A DNA stretch of 64,000 nucleotides from Streptomyces sp. DH41. Lineage in GTDB: Bacteria > Actinomycetota > Actinomycetes > Streptomycetales > Streptomycetaceae. The translations under genes were made by a program, and so were the position numbers. The DNA lies in assembly GCF_029813785.1 (NCBI RefSeq), contig NZ_JARVKY010000001.1:620001-684000 (forward strand), written 5' to 3'. Shown in pieces: positions 43,765 to 52,070 of this stretch. Under the pieces are notes generated by a model. The model was not told the DNA's origin. It saw nothing but the letters and a program-made list of their open reading frames with translations, and ran no database searches. Numbering within the stretch: the first letter of the stretch is position 1; every line of letters begins with the position of its first letter.

Positions 43765-45272
43765 CAGAGGGTGTTCTCCGGGGACAGGGAAGGGGACGTG
43801 AGGGGGTTGTCCGAACCGGCGGCGGGTCCCGCGGCGGGTCCGGCGGCGGCCAGTGGGGCGGCCAGCGGGGCGCTCACGCCGTTGACGGCCGTACCGCCGT
43901 CACCGGGATCGGTGCCCGTAGGGGGGTCGGTGGGGTTCGTGGGGCCGGTGGGGTCGACCGGGGTTTCGTCGTCGTCCTCCGAGGTCGTCGGGTCCGGGCT
44001 CCCGGGGGGCGGCACCTGCGTCGACTGCGTCGGGTCCGGGTCGGTCGCGTCCTCGTCGCCGGTGTCCGGGGCGGTCTCGGACTGTGAGGGCCCGGGGTCG
44101 GCGCTGGTGCCGGGCTGCAGGGCGGTACCGGACGTGCCGGGCACGGGGACGCCGGCATCCGGTGCCGTGGTCACGCCGGCGCCGGCGGAAGGGCTGGTCT
44201 GCGGGACGGCGCTGCCGGTGCCGGAGGGCCGCGTCGACTGCGACGGCGCCGGCGTGGTGTCGACCTGGCCGGCCGGCTTGCCCTCCTGCTGGCCCTCCAC
44301 GGGCAGCCAGGGCGCGTTGGAGTTGCCGGACAGCAGCGTGGAGACGATGACGACGGCGTAGACCGCGCAGGCGACGCCGACCGCGATGCCGAGGCGGCGG
44401 TACAGACGGCTGCGGCGTCCCGACGCGTCGACGAAGACCGGTCCGTCGGAGCCCTCGGGGCCGCTCTCGGGGCGCCCGCTGTCGACTCGGCGGATCACGC
44501 CGTCACCGAGCTGGACGGCGTCGAGCTGGACCGTCACCTCGTGCGGGTCGTGCGTCTGATCGCCGGTCCTGGCGCCGGCGCCCGCGTCGGCACCTGCGTC
44601 GGCATCGACGCCCGGGGTGTCCTGCCAGGGGTCGCGCAGGGCGGAGGTGGCGGGGCCGGACGCGGTCGTGGGGAAGACACGGGTCGGCGCGGCCGAAGGA
44701 GCCGAAGGAGCCGAAGGAGCCGAAGGAGCCGAAGGAGCCGAAGGGAGGATGTCCGTCTTGTCGGCTTCAGGGCTCGTGTCGTTGCGGCGGGTTCCGGACG
44801 GATCACTTCCGGTCGGCTTCGTGCCGCCCCAGGTTATCCGTCCCCGGGTCAACGGGTCGCGGCTCGGATCCCGGTCCGTACGGTCTCCAGCCACCGGGGT
44901 GCCGCCGACCGGGTCGCCGCCCGCCGGCTTGCCGGCTATTCGGTCCCTGCCTATTCGGGGACCGAGAACCTCCGTCTCGTCGGCACCGGCGCCCCCGAAC
45001 CATCCGGCCCCGGAAGCGGGAGAACCAGGAGATCCGGCGGAGCCGCCGGACGGGGCGGGCCTGGCGGACTCGGCAGACTGGCCGGACTCGGCGAACTGGC
45101 CGGATCGGCCGGACGACTTTCCGGTCGTCGAAGGCTCCCCGGTCACCGGGAGGGCCCTGGTCGCCGGAAATACCTCGGTGACGTCAGCATCCTGTTTCGC
45201 CTCTGGGAGATCACGCATCCCGGACACGGCCTCGGGCCCCTCCGGTTGGGCGTTATTTTGCCATTTCTTCAC
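43764..45272 (-). CDS. matA: MatA: low-complexity single-pass membrane protein
   Basis: About 502 residues, largely Pro/Thr/Gly/Asp-rich. One membrane helix at about 287-310 (LGIAVGVACAVYAVVIVSTLL) separates a roughly 285-residue cytoplasmic part from an extracellular Pro/Ser/Thr tail. A tract of (Ser-Ala-Pro) repeats comes from a 9-bp tandem repeat. The call rests on its place directly upstream of matB with a 1-nt TGATG overlap, as in S. coelicolor SCO2963/SCO2962 (from memory). GTG 45272 is used, with GGGGGGAAG upstream; the longer frame to 45404 lacks support. Role in aggregation: accessory to glycan synthesis. Confidence 0.82.
   Translation of the reverse strand: MKKWQNNAQPEGPEAVSGMRDLPEAKQDADVTEVFPATRALPVTGEPSTTGKSSGRSGQFAESGQSAESARPAPSGGSAGSPGSPASGAGWFGGAGADETEVLGPRIGRDRIAGKPAGGDPVGGTPVAGDRTDRDPSRDPLTRGRITWGGTKPTGSDPSGTRRNDTSPEADKTDILPSAPSAPSAPSAPSAPSAAPTRVFPTTASGPATSALRDPWQDTPGVDADAGADAGAGARTGDQTHDPHEVTVQLDAVQLGDGVIRRVDSGRPESGPEGSDGPVFVDASGRRSRLYRRLGIAVGVACAVYAVVIVSTLLSGNSNAPWLPVEGQQEGKPAGQVDTTPAPSQSTRPSGTGSAVPQTSPSAGAGVTTAPDAGVPVPGTSGTALQPGTSADPGPSQSETAPDTGDEDATDPDPTQSTQVPPPGSPDPTTSEDDDETPVDPTGPTNPTDPPTGTDPGDGGTAVNGVSAPLAAPLAAAGPAAGPAAGSDNPLTSPSLSPENTL
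44692..44745. repeat. 9-bp tandem repeat in matA
   Basis: Six consecutive GCCGAAGGA-type units (the last ends GGG), encoding Ser-Ala-Pro repeats on the minus strand. Prone to length variation by slippage. Confidence 0.9.
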
Positions 45273-45429
45273 GCGCGCACACTTCCCCCCACGGGACAGT
45301 TCCGGGTGCGCATACGACTCCGAGCACCCGTCGGCCGAACCGGCCCCCACCTGGTTCGAGCGCCCCCTGTACCACACCGTGCTCAGGCAAAGAATGTAGC
45401 GCACGCGGAGGACAGGTGGTTGCCCCGTG

Positions 45430-46401
45430 TCAGTTGTGGACGGACATCACAGCGGCGTCGACGGCCGGAATCCAGCCTCCCGAGGGCCTGTGGAGCCAGC
45501 CCTTTTCGGCCGCGACCAGGGCCGCCGCCCGGCGCAGCGCGTCGAACGCGGGGTGCACCAGTCCCTTTCGCCAGACCAGTGACACGGGCGAGAGCGGCAC
45601 GGGGTCGACGAGCGGGCGTACGACGGTCGGCCCGATGGCCACAAAGCCCGCCACGGCGAGGATCGGATTGCGCGTCTTGTCCATGACCCGCTGGAACTCC
45701 TCCTCCCCGACGGCCACCGGAGCGGGTGCCGCCACCTCGATGCCGCGTCCCTCGAACAGGCGGTGCGCGAGGTCGGTCCACTCCGGCGTCCGCGGATTGC
45801 CGGCTCCGGCGTACAGGGTCTCGCCCTTCAGCGCGGCGAGCGGCACCTCCGGCAGCCGGGCCAACGGGTGGTCCCCGGGCAGCAGCACCGCCATGGGTTC
45901 GTAGCGGACCGGTTGGTGGCCGAGTCCCGCCCGCAGCGCCGGGGCGAGGCCGGCGAACCGGCCGAACGACGCGTCGACGCGGCCGGCGAGCAGTTCGGCC
46001 GCGGCGCCCGTCAGTCCGCTCTCGTAACGCGCCATCAGCTCCTGTTCGGGCGCGAGTCCACGGGCCCGTTCCAGGACCAGGCGGCCGGTGTCGAGTTGCG
46101 GTGAGTTGAGGTCGACCAGCAGCGGGCGGGCCTGTCCGAAGGCGGCGAGGAGGTCGTCCTGCGCCCGGAGGACGCGGCGGGCGTACGGCAGCAGCCGCTC
46201 GCCGTCGGCCGTCAGGGTCACCTGCCGGGTGGTCCGGACGAACAACTCGGCGCCCAGTTCCCCCTCCAGGCGCCGCACGTCCCTGCTGAGCGCCTGCTGG
46301 GCGACGTACAGGCGGGTGGCGGCGCGGGTGAAGTGCAGTTCCTCCGCGACGGTGACGAAGGCGCGCAGGAGGCGGGGGTCGAGGTGGGCGGGTGCGGGCA
46401 T
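45430..46401 (-). CDS. LysR family transcriptional regulator
   Basis: A 323-residue regulator with an N-terminal winged HTH (LDPRLLRAFVTVAEELHFTRAA, then YVAQQALSRDVRRLEGELGAEL) and a LysR substrate domain. ATG 46401 is used. It lies in the same direction as and upstream of matA with 157 bp between, so matAB control is possible but not shown; LysR targets are usually divergent, and no divergent gene exists here because ssrA points the same way. Confidence 0.92.
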   Translation of the reverse strand: MPAPAHLDPRLLRAFVTVAEELHFTRAATRLYVAQQALSRDVRRLEGELGAELFVRTTRQVTLTADGERLLPYARRVLRAQDDLLAAFGQARPLLVDLNSPQLDTGRLVLERARGLAPEQELMARYESGLTGAAAELLAGRVDASFGRFAGLAPALRAGLGHQPVRYEPMAVLLPGDHPLARLPEVPLAALKGETLYAGAGNPRTPEWTDLAHRLFEGRGIEVAAPAPVAVGEEEFQRVMDKTRNPILAVAGFVAIGPTVVRPLVDPVPLSPVSLVWRKGLVHPAFDALRRAAALVAAEKGWLHRPSGGWIPAVDAAVMSVHN

Positions 46402-46501
46402 CCGGCGAATCTACAACGGCGACCGCGCCGCGATGATGGCACACAAAGACCCCCTGAGGCCCGGCGCTCGGCCGGTGCCCCAAGGGGTCACCATGGAAAT
46501 G

Positions 46502-46898
46502 TGGAGATGGCGGGAATCGAACCCGCGTCCAACGGTGCGGAACCAGGGCTTCTCCGTGTGCAGTCCGCTTCGATTTTCTCAGCCCCGGAGATCACGCGGA
46601 CAAGTCTCCGACGGGCTCAGTCACTGTTTGGTTTCCCTCTTCACCCCGTGACCGGGATCAAGGTTTAGTCCCCTAGCTGATGCCAGGATCCGGGTCGGGA
46701 ACAGCCCCGGGCTGACACTCCCTTAGTAGGAGGCTCGCTTCGCTACCTGAGATCAGGCAGCGAGGGCGAAGGCCTGCTGGGAGGAATCGCGCTTGGAATT
46801 GGCGATTATTTTTTTCGGCCTGTGGTTAACGAGATCATGGCCGCTTCCTCGACACGCTTCCCCTGCTTCGACATCCGCTGTCGAAACCGATCATCCCC
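46502..46898 (-). ncRNA. ssrA: Transfer-messenger RNA
   Basis: About 397 nt, rescuing stalled ribosomes together with SmpB. The 5' end is GGGGATGATCGGTTTCGAC, and the 3' end is the tRNA-like GGTTCGATTCCCGCCATCTCCA. The acceptor stem GGGGATG/CATCTCC pairs with one G-U. The 3' CCA is not encoded; after the discriminator A comes CAT. The tag frame is 46753-46803 and encodes ANSKRDSSQQAFALAA-stop, the Streptomyces-type degradation tag with Ser at position 3. smpB lies 143 bp upstream in the same direction. Confidence 0.97.
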
Positions 46899-47041
46899 AT
46901 GTTGATTTTTCAATCCTCCGAAGAGGTCCCTCCGAGGAGGGCGCGCACCCGCTGTGGGGTGCAAGTGCCATCGTACGTGACCAACGCACGCGGGTGCCAG
47001 CCTATTCCTCCTGTGGGGCAGGCCCGCTGTCCCTGGGGGTG

Positions 47042-47521
47042 TCAGGCCCGCTGCTTGCGCCTGATCGCCGAGATCGTCCGCTCCGCCTCGCGGCGGTCCT
47101 GCTTCTCCCGCAGGGTCTGGCGCTTGTCGTACTCCTTCTTGCCGCGCGCCAGCGCGATCTCGACCTTGGCCCGGCCGTCCTTGAAGTACAGCGCCAGGGG
47201 CACGATCGTGTGACCGGTCTCCTGGGACTTCGACTCCAGCTTGTCGATCTCCACCCGGTGCAGCAGCAGCTTCCGCTTGCGGCGGGCGCTGTGGTTGGTC
47301 CAGGTGCCCTGGCTGTACTCCGGCACGTGCACGTTGTGCAGCCACGCCTCGTGTCCGTCCAGCTGCACGAAGCCGTCGGCCAGCGATGCCCGCCCCTGGC
47401 GCAGCGACTTCACCTCGGTCCCGGACAGGACCAGGCCGGCCTCGTACGTGTCGAGGATCTGGTAGTCGTGCCGCGCCTTCTTGTTCTGCGCGATCAGCTT
47501 GCGCCCTTTTTCCTTAGCCAT
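47042..47521 (-). CDS. smpB: SsrA-binding protein SmpB
   Basis: A 159-residue RNA-binding protein needed for trans-translation. It shows the OB-fold family blocks [39 protein letters not shown] and the basic C-terminal tail [17 protein letters not shown] that mimics the anticodon in the decoding centre. ATG 47521 matches the family start MAKEKGRK. It sits just upstream of ssrA, the conserved order. Confidence 0.97.
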   Translation of the reverse strand: MAKEKGRKLIAQNKKARHDYQILDTYEAGLVLSGTEVKSLRQGRASLADGFVQLDGHEAWLHNVHVPEYSQGTWTNHSARRKRKLLLHRVEIDKLESKSQETGHTIVPLALYFKDGRAKVEIALARGKKEYDKRQTLREKQDRREAERTISAIRRKQRA

Positions 47522-47584
47522 AGTGCAGCCCATTTTGGCACTACGGAGGGGGTCCGCGGGAAGCCGATTTACGCGGGGGCGCTC

Positions 47585-48757
47585 CTAGCGTCCCAGTCCG
47601 CTCAGCACCGTCCGTGCCCGGTCCAGGGCGGCCGGGTCCGTCGGGTCGACCTCCAGGTCGGGCGTGATGCCGGTGCCGTCGACGCCGCGGCCGGAGGGGG
47701 TGCGGTAGTGCCCGACGGTCAGCTCGGCCACCGCGCCGCCGGGCAGCCGGCCCGGCATCTGCACCGAGCCCTTGCCGAAGGTGCGGGAGCCCAGGACGAC
47801 CGCCCGGCCGCGGTCCTGGAGGGCACCGGTGAGGAGCTCGGCCGCGCTCATCGTGCCGCCGTCGACGAGCGCGACCAGGGGTCTGGTGGTGTCGCCGCCG
47901 GGCTCGGCGTGCAGGGCCCGCTGGTCGCCGTCGACGTCGTACGTGGCGACCAGGCCGCCGTCGAGGAAGGCGGAGGCGGCGGTGACGGCCTCGGCGACCA
48001 GCCCGCCGGAGTTGCCGCGCAGGTCGAGGACGACCCCGGCGCCGGACGGCAGCCGCTCCACGGCTCCGCGCACCTGTTCGCCGACGCCCTTGGTGAACGA
48101 CACGACCCTGACCACGGTGACGCCGTCGGCGAGGGTGCGCACGGTCACCGGGTCCGTGGACAGCCGCGCCCGGCGGACGGTCTCCGTCCACGCGCGCGTG
48201 CCGCGTTCCAGGCCGAGCCGGACGGCGGTGCCGGCGGGCTCGGCCTCGGTGTCGCCGCGCAGTATGGAGACGACCTCGGTGACGGGGCGCCCGTCCACCC
48301 GCTCTCCGTCGACGCTGCGCAGCCGGTCGCCCTGGCGGATTCCGGCGTCGGCGGCGGGCGAGCCGGAGCGCACCTCGCTCACCTCGATGCGGCCGTCGCG
48401 CTCGCGGCGGGCGGAGAGCCCGACGCCGGTGTACCGGCCGTCGAGGGCGTCCTCCAACTCCTCGTACTCGCCCCGGGAGTAGACGGCGCCCCAGCGGTCC
48501 CCGCTGCGGCTGACGGCGCGTTCGGCGGCCTCCTCGGGGGACTTGCCGTCGGCCATCGCCTCGGACGCCGCCCGCGCGACCTCCTCGTGCCGGCCGGCCG
48601 GGACGGCGGCGTCGGCCGTGTCGGGCGGGGGCTTCCGGTCGGTCTCGGGGAACGAGCCGGTGGCCGCGCCCGCGACGAGCACGCTCGCGAACACCAAGGT
48701 CAGGGCGGCCCCGCGGCGTGTGCGGCGGGGCTGACAGAACAGGTCACGACCTGACAT
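47585..48757 (-). CDS. S41 C-terminal processing peptidase (CtpA-like)
   Basis: A 390-residue exported protease. A signal/anchor lies at about 16-35 (AALTLVFASVLVAGAATGS). A PDZ domain (about 105-190: GVGLSARRERDGRIEVSEV, AGIRQGDRLRSVDGERVDG) precedes the S41 domain with VVLDLRGNSGGL. The catalytic Ser is in VDGGTMSAAELLTGAL and the Lys in TFGKGSVQMPG. It trims exported proteins, perhaps cell-wall enzymes. ATG 48757 is used. It lies 69 bp after ftsX in the same direction but behind a strong terminator. The same order occurs in other actinobacteria. Confidence 0.93.
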   Translation of the reverse strand: MSGRDLFCQPRRTRRGAALTLVFASVLVAGAATGSFPETDRKPPPDTADAAVPAGRHEEVARAASEAMADGKSPEEAAERAVSRSGDRWGAVYSRGEYEELEDALDGRYTGVGLSARRERDGRIEVSEVRSGSPAADAGIRQGDRLRSVDGERVDGRPVTEVVSILRGDTEAEPAGTAVRLGLERGTRAWTETVRRARLSTDPVTVRTLADGVTVVRVVSFTKGVGEQVRGAVERLPSGAGVVLDLRGNSGGLVAEAVTAASAFLDGGLVATYDVDGDQRALHAEPGGDTTRPLVALVDGGTMSAAELLTGALQDRGRAVVLGSRTFGKGSVQMPGRLPGGAVAELTVGHYRTPSGRGVDGTGITPDLEVDPTDPAALDRARTVLSGLGR

Positions 48758-48780
48758 GCCGGTGAGTCTAGGACAACGCG

Positions 48781-48816
48781 AGAGGGCCGCACGGTCGCTT
48801 CACCGTGCGGCCCTCT
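48781..48816. terminator. Terminator after ftsEX
   Basis: AGAGGGCCGCACGGT (48781-48795), loop CGCTTC, exact complement 48802-48816. It is 10 bp past the ftsX stop on the minus strand. Confidence 0.85.
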
Positions 48817-48825
48817 TGGTATGTG

Positions 48826-49743
48826 TCACACCTTCAGGTACTTGCGCAGCGCGAAGAACGCGGCCAACGCGGGCATCAGCAGGCTCGTGGCCAGGATGAG
48901 CGGAAGCTTCGTCAGCACGGCGTCCCAGCCGATGAAGTTGATCAGGTTCAGCTTCTCGGACAGGGCGAGTCCGTTGTCGATGATGAAGTACCTGGCGGCC
49001 ACCAGGAAGCCGCAGGCGACACCACCGCCGATGAGCCCGGCGACCGCCGCCTCCATGATGAACGGCGCCTGGATGTAGAAGCCGGAGGCGCCGACCAGTC
49101 GCATGATGCCGGTCTCACGCCGACGGCTGAACGCCGAGACGCGCACGGTGTTGACGATCAGCATCAGCGCGACGACGAGCATCAGCGCCATCACCGCGCG
49201 GGCGGCCCAGTTCATGCCGTTGAGGAGGCCGAAGAGGTTGTCCAGGATGCCCTTCTGGTCCTGCACGGACTGCACGCCGTCCCGGCCGTCGAAGGCGGTG
49301 GCGATGACCTGGTACTTCTCCGGGTCCTTCAGCTTGATCCGGTACGACTCCTGCATCTGGTCCGGCGTGAGGGAGCTGGCCAGCGGCGAGTCGCCGAACT
49401 GCTCCTTGTAGTGCTTGTACGCCTCGTCCTGCGACTCGTACGTCACCTTGTCGACGACGGTCATCTCGTCGAGGTCGGACATGATCTGTTTCTTCTGGTC
49501 CTCGGTCACCGCGCCCTTGGCGCAGTTGGGGTCGGACTCGGCGTCGCTCTTGTTGCAGAGGAAGACCGAGACGTTGACCTTGTCGTACCAGTAGCCCTTC
49601 ATGGTGGTCACCTGGTCGCTCATCAGCAGCGAACCGCCGAACAGGGCCAGGGACAGGGCGACGGAGACGATGACGGCGAAGGTCATCGTCAGATTGCGGC
49701 GAAGACCGACACCGATCTCCGAGAGCACGAACTGGGCGCGCAT
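48826..49743 (-). CDS. ftsX: Cell division protein FtsX
   Basis: A 305-residue membrane protein with four hydrophobic segments. The first (about 20-44) is followed by a 130-residue extracellular domain (YWYDKVNVSVFLCNKSDAE to KGILDNLFGLLNGMNWAAR). Three helices follow, with VNTVRVSAFSRRRETGIMRLVGAS as the FtsX/MacB coupling motif. With FtsE it controls peptidoglycan hydrolases at the septum or hyphal wall. Two cysteines in the extracellular loop may form a disulfide. ATG 49743 lies 29 bp after the ftsE stop. Confidence 0.95.
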   Translation of the reverse strand: MRAQFVLSEIGVGLRRNLTMTFAVIVSVALSLALFGGSLLMSDQVTTMKGYWYDKVNVSVFLCNKSDAESDPNCAKGAVTEDQKKQIMSDLDEMTVVDKVTYESQDEAYKHYKEQFGDSPLASSLTPDQMQESYRIKLKDPEKYQVIATAFDGRDGVQSVQDQKGILDNLFGLLNGMNWAARAVMALMLVVALMLIVNTVRVSAFSRRRETGIMRLVGASGFYIQAPFIMEAAVAGLIGGGVACGFLVAARYFIIDNGLALSEKLNLINFIGWDAVLTKLPLILATSLLMPALAAFFALRKYLKV

Positions 49744-49772
49744 GGCGTCTCGTTAAGCCTTTCCGTTCCTCG

Positions 49773-50462
49773 TCAGTGCTGGTAGCCGTAGACGCCGCGT
49801 GCCTGGTCGCGGACGAGACGGCCCTTCTCCAGCTCGATGACGCGCTTGCGCATCTGGTCCACGATGTTCTGGTCGTGGGTCGCCATGATCACGGTGGTGC
49901 CCGTCCGGTTGATGCGGTCGAGCAGCTTCATGATGCCGACGGAGGTCTGCGGGTCGAGGTTGCCGGTGGGCTCGTCCGCGATGAGCAGCTTGGGCCGGTT
50001 GACGAAGGCGCGCGCGATGGCGACGCGCTGCTGCTCACCGCCGGACAGCTCGCCCGGCCTGCGGTCCTCCTTGCCGCCGAGCCCGACGAGGTCGAGCACC
50101 TGCGGCACGGACTTGCGGATCTCGCCGCGTGACTTGCCGATGACCTCCTGCGCGAAGGCGACGTTCTCGCCGACCGTCTTGTTCGGCAGCAGGCGGAAGT
50201 CCTGGAACACCGTCCCCAGCTGGCGCCGCATCTGCGGCACCTTCCAGTTGGACAGGCGGGCGAGATCCTTGCCCAGAACGTGCACCTGTCCGTGGCTGCA
50301 CCGCTCCTCGCGGAGGACCAGCCGCAGGAAGGTGGACTTTCCGGAGCCGGAGGACCCCACGAGGAAGACGAACTCGCCCTTCTCGACCTCCAGGGAGACG
50401 TCCCTGAGGGCTGGGTGGTTCTGTTTGGGGTAGACCTTGGACACGTTGTCGAATCGGATCAC
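49773..50462 (-). CDS. ftsE: Cell division ATP-binding protein FtsE
   Basis: A 229-residue ABC ATPase: Walker [15 protein letters not shown] (about 36-49), [16 protein letters not shown] (signature), [15 protein letters not shown] (Walker B), and ATHDQNIV (switch His). The GNLD box is typical of FtsE/LolD. GTG 50462 gives the family start [15 protein letters not shown]; the ribosome binding site is weak. First gene of the ftsEX unit. Confidence 0.96.
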   Translation of the reverse strand: MIRFDNVSKVYPKQNHPALRDVSLEVEKGEFVFLVGSSGSGKSTFLRLVLREERCSHGQVHVLGKDLARLSNWKVPQMRRQLGTVFQDFRLLPNKTVGENVAFAQEVIGKSRGEIRKSVPQVLDLVGLGGKEDRRPGELSGGEQQRVAIARAFVNRPKLLIADEPTGNLDPQTSVGIMKLLDRINRTGTTVIMATHDQNIVDQMRKRVIELEKGRLVRDQARGVYGYQH

Positions 50463-50706
50463 GGATGCACCACGGGTCGCCGGGGGTAGATGTGCGTGAC
50501 CATACGCGAATCGGGGAGCGGACCGCAGTCACCGGTCGGGGTTGCGCATCAGTTGCGCGTTTTGTCCTCGGCTCGCGCCGGCCCCGGCCCGGGCCCCGGA
50601 GGGAAGGCGCGCGGGGCCCCACGGAACCTGGCACAGTGGAAGGGGGAACGTTCGCGTCGGTGCGGGCGTTGTCCTGACGGAGCCGGTGGGCAAGGAGGGT
50701 GAGCGC

Positions 50707-50898
50707 ATGACGTACGACCGGTTGGTGTGCGCGAACTGCGCGGCGCCCGTGAACGAGGGCAGATGCCCGGTGTGCCGGGCGAACCGCGAGCGGCTGCAGC
50801 AGGGGAACTTCCTCGCGGGGCTGAATCCGATGACGCTGGTCGCGCTGCTGACGGTGCTGGTCGCGGCGGTGGCCCTGCTGGCCCACCAGACCGCCTGA
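50707..50898 (+). CDS. Tiny zinc-ribbon membrane protein
   Basis: A 63-residue protein with a CxxC-x9-CxxC ribbon (LVCANCAAPVNEGRCPVCRAN) then one membrane helix (MTLVALLTVLVAAVALLAH). ATG 50707 has GGAGGGTGAG upstream, and third-position GC is high. A perfect terminator follows. The function is unknown; the metal site would lie in the cytoplasm if the N-terminus is inside. Confidence 0.8.
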   Translation: MTYDRLVCANCAAPVNEGRCPVCRANRERLQQGNFLAGLNPMTLVALLTVLVAAVALLAHQTA

Positions 50899-50949
50899 CG
50901 CACGCGGAGGGTCCACGGGGCCCCCGGGACACGGTCACGCAAGCGGACG

Positions 50950-50990
50950 GAGAAGGGGCCCGGAGCGTTGTGCGCTCCGGGCCCCTTCTC
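50950..50990. terminator. 18-bp hairpin between convergent genes
   Basis: GAGAAGGGGCCCGGAGCG (50950-50967), loop TTGTG, exact complement 50973-50990. It serves the small zinc-ribbon gene and probably also the convergent wall-protein gene. Confidence 0.85.
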
Positions 50991-51023
50991 GTGCGTGCGC
51001 TGTGCGTACGCGGACGGCTACCG

Positions 51024-51752
51024 TCAGGCGGCAGCGCCGCCGCGGCCGTTCATCAGACGCGGCAGGAAGCGGAAGCCGATGCCTCCGGCGATCATCGTGG
51101 CGGCGCCGACCAGCAGGAACGTGGTCTGCGCGGCGCCCGTCTCGGCGAGCTCCTCGCCGCTGCCCTGGGCGGTGGTGTCGGAGGCCTGGGCCTCCTCACC
51201 GGTGTCGGTCAGGGCCGAGGAACCCTCGTTCTGGCTGACGTTGTCGTTGCTGCCGCCGTCGGGGTTGGTGTTGTCGCCCCCGCCGCCGTTGCCGCCACCG
51301 TTGCCGCCGCCGTTACCCGGGTCCGTGGGGTCCGTGGGGTCGGTCGGGTCCGTCGGGTCCGTGGGGTCGGTCGGGTCCGTGGGATCCGTGGGATCCGTCG
51401 GGTCCGTGGGGTCGGTCGGGTCCGTCGGGTCCGTGGGATCCGTCGGGTCCGTGGGGTCCGTCGGGTCCGTCGGGTCCGTGGGATCCGTCGGGTCCGTGGG
51501 ATCCGTCGGGTCCGTGGGATCCGTCGGGTCCGTCGGCTCGTTCGGGTCCGTCGGAATGTCGGTGGGCGGGGTCGTCGGCTCCTCGTCGTCGCCGTCGAGG
51601 CTCACGCCGACGTCGACGCTGGTGTCGCCGACGCCCGCGCTCACACCGAGGTCGAGCGCCGAGGCGGCACCCGCGGCGGTCAGCGAGGCTCCGGCCGCGA
51701 TCACGGCACCGGCCGCTATGCGTGCGACACGGATCCGCGTCTTCTTGGTCAT
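51024..51752 (-). CDS. DPT-repeat surface protein with LAETG class E sortase signal
   Basis: A 242-residue exported protein. The signal peptide (about 1-33) ends near GAASA. A short acidic domain precedes about 24 tandem Asp-Pro-Thr repeats, then a Gly/Asn linker. The C-terminus is a cell-wall sorting signal: LAETG (about 207-211), hydrophobic FLLVGAATMIAGGIGFRFL, and a short basic tail. LAxTG is the motif of Streptomyces class E sortases, so the protein is predicted to be linked to peptidoglycan. The repeat probably forms a rigid stalk. The head domain is very small (LGVSAGVGDTSVDVGVSL), so a spacer or structural role is likely. Confidence 0.88.
   Translation of the reverse strand: MTKKTRIRVARIAAGAVIAAGASLTAAGAASALDLGVSAGVGDTSVDVGVSLDGDDEEPTTPPTDIPTDPNEPTDPTDPTDPTDPTDPTDPTDPTDPTDPTDPTDPTDPTDPTDPTDPTDPTDPTDPTDPTDPTDPTDPTDPTDPGNGGGNGGGNGGGGDNTNPDGGSNDNVSQNEGSSALTDTGEEAQASDTTAQGSGEELAETGAAQTTFLLVGAATMIAGGIGFRFLPRLMNGRGGAAA
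51318..51540. repeat. 9-bp tandem repeats encoding Asp-Pro-Thr
   Basis: About two dozen copies of GGGTCCGTG and one-base variants (GGATCCGTC, GGGTCGGTC). On the minus strand they encode DPT. Third-position variation shows selection for the peptide rather than recent slippage alone. Confidence 0.92.
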
Positions 51753-52070
51753 ATGGTTGCTACCCCCAGTAGCCGAATCGTCAGAGAGGCCGCGCTCGGG
51801 GCCGTGATCGACGGAGGTAGCTCTGCTGATGCCCCCGGTTCACATGCGCCCCAGAAATACGCATGCCGCGCCTCACCCTTACGAATGTTCAAAGCAACGT
51901 CAAGGCCATTGCGTACGCGATGTCCAGGTACGGGACGTATGCCGGACACAATGGGTGTGAGTGTGATGTAAAACCCAGACATCACCGGCGGAGAGGGGGC
52001 CAGACAAAAGGCAACCGCCGCCGGAAGGGCGGCAGTTGCCTTGTCGACAAAGCGGCGTCAGCGCCTCGCG
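51753..52070. other. Intergenic region upstream of DPT-repeat gene
   Basis: 318 bp, lower GC than its surroundings. It holds the promoter region of the wall protein and, near the right end, the prfB terminator. I see no gene. Confidence 0.5.
52008..52042. terminator. Terminator after prfB
   Basis: AAGGCAAC-CGCCGCC pairs with GGCGGC-A-GTTGCCTT (52008-52042), nearly perfect, 28 bp past the prfB stop on the minus strand. Confidence 0.75.

Noticed and set aside
41383..44361. Very long open frames opposite matB, narK and other minus-strand genes
   Set aside because: They are antisense shadows caused by high third-position GC; products are Gly/Val/Arg-rich and match no family, while the opposite strand has clear domains.
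46502..46530. Separate tRNA gene suggested by the T-loop GGTTCGATTCC
   Set aside because: It is the 3' tRNA-like domain of tmRNA; no anticodon arm is adjacent.
51318..51540. CRISPR-like array
   Set aside because: The repeats are 9 bp, head to tail without spacers, and encode Asp-Pro-Thr in a gene with signal peptide and sorting signal.
50968..51807. Plus-strand ORF with long Gly-Ser-Val repeats
   Set aside because: It is the complement of the DPT-repeat gene; it has no ribosome binding site or signal peptide.
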